Shown here: one piece after another, positions 60,526 through 64,000 of the stretch | Position numbering within the stretch: position 1 is the stretch's first letter | Layout: the number at the start of each line of letters is the position of its first letter | Assembly (NCBI RefSeq): GCF_002858745.1 | Contig: NZ_PJRO01000019.1 | Span: 55,386 to 119,385, forward strand | Source: Mesorhizobium loti | GTDB lineage: Bacteria > Pseudomonadota > Alphaproteobacteria > Rhizobiales > Rhizobiaceae | DNA length: 64,000 nt | Direction: 5' to 3' | Translations under genes and position numbers: made by a program | The notes under the pieces: model-generated | Databases searched by the model: none | The model's input: the letters and a program-made list of their open reading frames with translations, nothing else | What the model was told of the DNA's origin: nothing

Positions 60526-61383
60526 ATGAGGGGAATGTCACGAACTGGTTTTCTATCTTTAGCCGTGTTGGCTTCCTGCATGTCAGGCATCGTCATGGCG
60601 CAGCCCAGGACGGAGATCGTAACCAAGGACAATGTCGCCATCGAAGTGCTTGTCGAAGGCGAGGGGCCGCCCGTCGTCGTTCTCCCGTCACAGGGAAGGG
60701 ACAGCTACGGCGACTACGACCAGCTCTCCAAAACACTGGCCGCCGATGGCTTCAAGGTCCTTCGGCCTCAGCCAAGAGGAATAGGCAAATCGGTCGGTCC
60801 GATGAAGAGCGTGGATCTCTATGATTTCGCGCAGGATGTCGCCAATGTCATCGATGCGCTGGGCAATGGGCGCGCCGTCGTTGCCGGTCATGCTTATGGC
60901 CACTTCGTTGCTCGCATGACAGCGACCCGCTATCCGGAAAAGGTCCGCGGGGTTGTCGTCGCAGCAGGTTCTGCCAGCGACACGGCGGAACGGAATCCCC
61001 TTGTCTGGTGGGCGCCCGATTTCGCTGGAAACCTCAGCCTGCCGGATGAGCAGCGTCTGGCTGCATTGAAGGGAGCTTTCTTCGCAAAGGGGCACGACGC
61101 GACCGGCTGGCTGAAGGGCTGGTATCCCGAGGTCACCGCGATGCAGTCGGAAAAGCCGGTGCCGAAGAAGGTATGGTGGGCGGCGGGTACAGCGCCCATT
61201 CTCGAGATCATCCCGGAGGAAGACCCGTTCAAACCGCGCGATCGCTGGGACGAACTGCGCAAGCAACTGGGCGAACGCGTCACCACGGTCACCGTGTCCA
61301 ACGCCTCGCACGCGCTGATCCCCGAGCAGCCTGCGGCCGTCGCGGACGCCATTGCGAAATGGGCGCACGATCTGCCGAAATGA
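60526..61383 (+). CDS. Exported alpha/beta-hydrolase-fold protein with alanine at the nucleophile position
   Basis: A 285-residue protein with a signal sequence (RTGFLSLAVLASCMSGIVMAQ) followed by an alpha/beta-hydrolase domain (VLVEGEGPPVVVLPSQGRDSYGDYDQL, PQPRGIGKS). The elbow, normally G-x-S-x-G, reads GHAYG, so the nucleophile serine is Ala. The late His is kept (ASHALIPEQP). It may use a different mechanism or may bind rather than hydrolyse; a subgroup of the fold carries this GHAYG motif. AGGAGG precedes the ATG. It is downstream of operator copy C. Confidence 0.8.
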   Translation: MRGMSRTGFLSLAVLASCMSGIVMAQPRTEIVTKDNVAIEVLVEGEGPPVVVLPSQGRDSYGDYDQLSKTLAADGFKVLRPQPRGIGKSVGPMKSVDLYDFAQDVANVIDALGNGRAVVAGHAYGHFVARMTATRYPEKVRGVVVAAGSASDTAERNPLVWWAPDFAGNLSLPDEQRLAALKGAFFAKGHDATGWLKGWYPEVTAMQSEKPVPKKVWWAAGTAPILEIIPEEDPFKPRDRWDELRKQLGERVTTVTVSNASHALIPEQPAAVADAIAKWAHDLPK

Positions 61384-61487
61384 GGCAGTCCATGCCGCCT
61401 GGATCGCTCCCGTAATCGCACAGACATCATAGCGGGCTCGCTCGCGCGGATCTGCCATGATTGCATGTTCGGGGCGAGGTTTTTATC

Positions 61488-61591
61488 AGAGCGTTTCCGT
61501 TTTTCACAGAAACGAGGAAATGCTCTAACTCTTTGTTTCTACGCAATTCCGGACGGAAAACCGCCAGGCACTTTTCCTGGAATTGCTCTAG
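61488..61591. repeat. Rhizobial palindromic intergenic repeat, copy 3 (inverted)
   Basis: It reads AGAGCGTTTCCG ... GGAATTGCTCTAG, the reverse orientation of the copy at 7691-7791, sharing the GGAATTGC, CGGACGGAAAACCG and CAATTCC blocks. The terminal CTCTAG provides the TAG stop codon of the IclR gene on the minus strand, as the copy at 5629 does for the GntR gene. Confidence 0.88.
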
Positions 61592-62349
61592 CGCATCAGC
61601 TTTCGCAGTTCCGCTTGAACACCGATCATGGCGGGGAGATAGAGACGTATCATCTCGTCCGCTTCCGTGCGCGAAGCGGCCACGCCGACATTCATCGCCG
61701 CGACTGTCTGACCACGCGAGTTGTAGAGGGGAACGGCGATCGAGCGCAGGCCCAGCTCTACCTCCTGGTCGACGATCGCGTAGCCTTGCAGCCGGACGCG
61801 TGCGAACTCGGCGATCAGCGCTTTCGGGTCTGTAAGCGTGCGGGAGGTTCGAGCCGGCAATGGTGCGAGGGAGAGACGTTCTCCAACTGCTGCTTCGGGC
61901 AAGCCGGCAAGCAGCACCCGGCCCATCGAGGTACAATAGGCAGGCAGCCGGGAGCCTGGCATCAGGCCGATCGACATCACCTTCCTTTGCGCCGCGCGTG
62001 CCACATAGACGATGTCGGCCCCGTCGAGGATCGAGACCGAAGAGCTCTCCCCGAGTTGCTCGGACAGGCGGTCGAGCAGTGGCTGCACCAGTTGCGGGAG
62101 CGGCATGGTGGCGAGACAGGCCGTGCCCAGCCGCAACACCCGAGGCGTCAAGGTGAAGAACTTGCCGTCATAGTCGGCATAGCCGAGATGGGCCAGCGTC
62201 AGCAGGCAGCGCCGCGCGGTTGCCCGGTCCAGGCCGCAAGCGGCCGATACTTCCGATATCGACTGGCGTGGACGCTCCGCTGTGAATGTCTCGATGACGG
62301 ACAGGCCTTTGGCCAGCCCGCCCATGATGTCGCGTTCCTGGAGGGACAT
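61588..62349 (-). CDS. IclR-family transcriptional regulator, PcaR/PcaU/PobR type
   Basis: A 253-residue regulator with the IclR winged helix (GLAKGLSVIETFTAERPRQSISEVSAACGLDRATARRCLLTLAHLGYADYDGKFFTLTPRVLRLG) and the effector domain (ARAAQRKVMSIGLMPGSRLPAYCTSMGRVLLAGL). The sequence RPRQSISEVSAACGLDRATARR is typical of PcaR, which activates beta-ketoadipate genes in response to beta-ketoadipate. It is divergent from pcaIJF. The ATG at 62349 is preferred to 62370 because AGGAAG lies upstream of it. Confidence 0.9.
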   Translation of the reverse strand: MSLQERDIMGGLAKGLSVIETFTAERPRQSISEVSAACGLDRATARRCLLTLAHLGYADYDGKFFTLTPRVLRLGTACLATMPLPQLVQPLLDRLSEQLGESSSVSILDGADIVYVARAAQRKVMSIGLMPGSRLPAYCTSMGRVLLAGLPEAAVGERLSLAPLPARTSRTLTDPKALIAEFARVRLQGYAIVDQEVELGLRSIAVPLYNSRGQTVAAMNVGVAASRTEADEMIRLYLPAMIGVQAELRKLMR

Positions 62350-62375
62350 CGCGTGGCTTCCTCGGTGCAAGCAGT

Positions 62376-62414
62376 TTTGTGCGAATAGTCAACAAAGTAT
62401 TGATATCGCACAAA
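62376..62414. promoter_or_regulatory. Probable PcaR-type operator between the IclR gene and pcaI
   Basis: TTTGTGCGA (62376-62384) and TCGCACAAA (62406-62414) form a nine-base inverted repeat in the divergent region, about 30 bases upstream of the IclR start. The spacing and position fit the binding of an IclR-type activator/autorepressor. Confidence 0.7.
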
Positions 62415-62490
62415 CCGCATTGATGAAACCCTTCATCGTCGCATACTGCTTTTCAGGATCGAGGCTCGCTTATCTGCGGAGGATGATCGC

Positions 62491-63213
62491 ATGGACAAGA
62501 CAATTGCCGATCTTGCCGAGGCCGTCGCCGGTGTGGAGGACGGTGCGACGGTGATGATCGGCGGGTTCGGCGGCGCAGGTGCGCCAATCGAACTTATTCA
62601 CGCGCTCATCGACCGGTTTCGGGCGACAGGCAGCCCAGGTCGGCTGACCGTGATCAACAACAATGCCGGTAATGGCCGCATCGGCATCGCCGCCATGATC
62701 GACGAGGGCATGGTGGCGAAGATGGTATGCTCGTTCCCGCGCTCCTCCGATCCGCGGGCTTTCACCGAGAAATACCTGGCTGGCGAGATCGAGCTGGAAC
62801 TGGTGCCGCAAGGCACGCTTGCCGAGCGCATTCGCGCCGGTGGCGCCGGGATCCCGGCGTTCTTCACGCCCACCGGCTACGGCACCGAACTGGCGGCCGG
62901 CAAGCCGATCGCCGAGTTCGAAGGGCGCAGTTATGTGCAGGAGCGCTGGCTGAAAGCCGACGTGGCCTTGATCAAGGCCGAAATGGCCGACCATCACGGC
63001 AATCTCACCTATCACAAGGCGGCCCGCAATTTTTCACCGCTGATGGCGATGGCGGCGCGCACGACCGTTGTGCAGGCTCGTGAGCTCGTTGAGGCAGGTA
63101 CCATCGATCCCGAGCGGGTGGTGACGCCGGGCATCTTCGTTGACTGCGTCGTCAAGGTCTCCGAGGCCGCGCAGGAAGAGGCTCTGATCAGGCAGGGAGT
63201 GGAATACGCATGA
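62491..63213 (+). CDS. pcaI: 3-oxoadipate CoA-transferase subunit A
   Basis: A 240-residue class I CoA-transferase alpha subunit with VEDGATVMIGGFGGAGAPIELIHALI near the N-terminus and GTLAERIRAGGAGIPAFFTPTGYGTELAAGK, the CoA-binding segment. With PcaJ it transfers CoA from succinyl-CoA to 3-oxoadipate. GGAGGATC precedes the ATG. The start of pcaJ overlaps its stop by four bases. Confidence 0.92.
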   Translation: MDKTIADLAEAVAGVEDGATVMIGGFGGAGAPIELIHALIDRFRATGSPGRLTVINNNAGNGRIGIAAMIDEGMVAKMVCSFPRSSDPRAFTEKYLAGEIELELVPQGTLAERIRAGGAGIPAFFTPTGYGTELAAGKPIAEFEGRSYVQERWLKADVALIKAEMADHHGNLTYHKAARNFSPLMAMAARTTVVQARELVEAGTIDPERVVTPGIFVDCVVKVSEAAQEEALIRQGVEYA

Positions 63214-63875
63214 AACTCACCAACGCTCAGATCGCCTGGCGGGCGGCGCAGGACATCGAAGACGGTGCCTATGTCAATCTCGGCATCGGCTTTCCGGAAA
63301 TGGTGGCGCAGTTCCAGCCGTCCGGGCGTGCGGCAATCTTCCATACCGAAAATGGCATCCTGAATTTCGGCGAAGCGCCAGCGGCCGGCGAAGAGGATTG
63401 GGACCTCATCAATGCCGGCAAGAAGGCGGTGACGTTGAAGCCAGGGGCGGCATTCTTCCATCACGCCGACAGTTTTGCCATGGTGCGCGGCGGGCATCTC
63501 GATGTGGCGATCCTCGGTGCCTATGAGGTTGCCGAGACGGGCGATCTCGCCAATTGGAGCACAGGGCCGAAAGGGGTCCCGGCAGTTGGCGGCGCCATGG
63601 ACCTGGTGCATGGCGCCAAGCGCGTCGCGGTCATAACGGACCACGTCACCAAAGATGGCAAGCCCAAGCTGGTCAAGCGCTGCAGCCTGCCGCTTACGGG
63701 AGTTGGTTGCGTGACGCGTGTCTACACCAGTCTTGCCGTGATCGACATCGTGAATTCGCAGTTCGTTCTGCGGGAAAAACTATCCGCCCTCAGCTTCGAT
63801 GAACTGCAGCAACGCACCGGCGCGGAATTGCTGGTCGAGGGTGACATTGGCAACCTGAACGTTCCGGAGGTCTGA
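63210..63875 (+). CDS. pcaJ: 3-oxoadipate CoA-transferase subunit B
   Basis: A 221-residue beta subunit carrying the catalytic glutamate in FHTENGILNFGEAP and the glycine-rich LGIGFPEMVAQF start. It completes the CoA-transferase with PcaI. The pcaF start follows one base after its stop. Confidence 0.93.
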   Translation: MKLTNAQIAWRAAQDIEDGAYVNLGIGFPEMVAQFQPSGRAAIFHTENGILNFGEAPAAGEEDWDLINAGKKAVTLKPGAAFFHHADSFAMVRGGHLDVAILGAYEVAETGDLANWSTGPKGVPAVGGAMDLVHGAKRVAVITDHVTKDGKPKLVKRCSLPLTGVGCVTRVYTSLAVIDIVNSQFVLREKLSALSFDELQQRTGAELLVEGDIGNLNVPEV

Positions 63876-63876
63876 C

Positions 63877-64000
63877 ATGAGCGAAGCCTATATCTGCGAC
63901 TATGTTCGCACGCCGATCGGCCGGTTCGGCGGGGTGCTTGCCTCGGTTCGGGCGGACGATCTCGGCGCGGAGCCGATCAGGGCACTGGTGGCGCGCAATG
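63877..64000 (+). CDS. pcaF: 3-oxoadipyl-CoA thiolase (3' end cut off)
   Basis: The first 41 residues (MSEAYICDYVRTPIGRFGGVLASVRADDLGAEPIRALVARN) match the N-terminus of beta-ketoadipyl-CoA thiolases. The frame is open to the window edge. GGAGG lies eight bases upstream. It would split 3-oxoadipyl-CoA to acetyl-CoA and succinyl-CoA, ending the pathway begun by PcaIJ. Confidence 0.88.
   Translation, partial: MSEAYICDYVRTPIGRFGGVLASVRADDLGAEPIRALVARN

Overview
The window looks like chromosome from an alphaproteobacterium of the Rhizobiales, most likely Phyllobacteriaceae (Mesorhizobium or Aminobacter type). The reasons are the high GC content, the split pntAA/pntAB/pntB transhydrogenase preceded by a small aa3-oxidase subunit IV gene, the wealth of GntR/LysR/IclR-controlled uptake and catabolic units, and several copies of a palindromic intergenic element with the GAGCGTTTCCG / GGAATTGCTCTAG ends typical of rhizobial repeats. 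This assignment is inference. No tRNA, rRNA, CRISPR array, phage gene or insertion sequence was seen.

Layout: 1-8 kb holds a TRAP transporter (dctP converging on dctQM), an orphan LivH-type permease, a CGNR regulator with a lipoprotein gene, and a GntR/flavin oxidoreductase divergent pair with a GTATAC palindrome. 8-19 kb is more chromosomal in character: a fused indolepyruvate:ferredoxin oxidoreductase, a GGDEF-EAL protein, a FeeM/LuxI-like acyltransferase, and the transhydrogenase operon carrying an extra exported protein. 19-34 kb is the most interesting part. Two LysR genes each face an operon. The first encodes an FAD monooxygenase, a Hod/Qdo-type cofactor-free 2,4-dioxygenase and an arylformamidase. 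The second encodes an aldehyde dehydrogenase, a divergent DapA-like protein, an intact 3-hydroxyanthranilate 3,4-dioxygenase, a complete LIV-type ABC importer and an aspartate-dehydrogenase-like protein. Read together, this suggests uptake of a (hydroxy)quinolone, 3-hydroxylation, CO-releasing ring opening to an N-formylanthranilate, deformylation, and extradiol cleavage of 3-hydroxyanthranilate. A xanthurenate- or 4,8-dihydroxyquinoline-like substrate would fit.

34-40 kb has a CDF cation transporter, a GcvA-like LysR facing an M20 peptidase, and a polar amino acid importer without an ATPase gene. 40-60 kb is a second catabolic island: flavin reductase, RidA, MarR, aldehyde dehydrogenase, a polyamine-type ABC importer, an HMG-CoA-lyase-like protein, two crotonases, a CaiB CoA-transferase, two class III aminotransferases (one fused to a kinase), an amidohydrolase, a nitronate-monooxygenase-like protein and an acyl-CoA ligase. 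One operator, GTGAAC-N6-GTTCAC with outer AGTTGA/TCAACT arms, occurs three times in this island and links it to the MarR gene. 61-64 kb is the beta-ketoadipate end: IclR regulator, a shared inverted repeat, pcaI, pcaJ and the start of pcaF.
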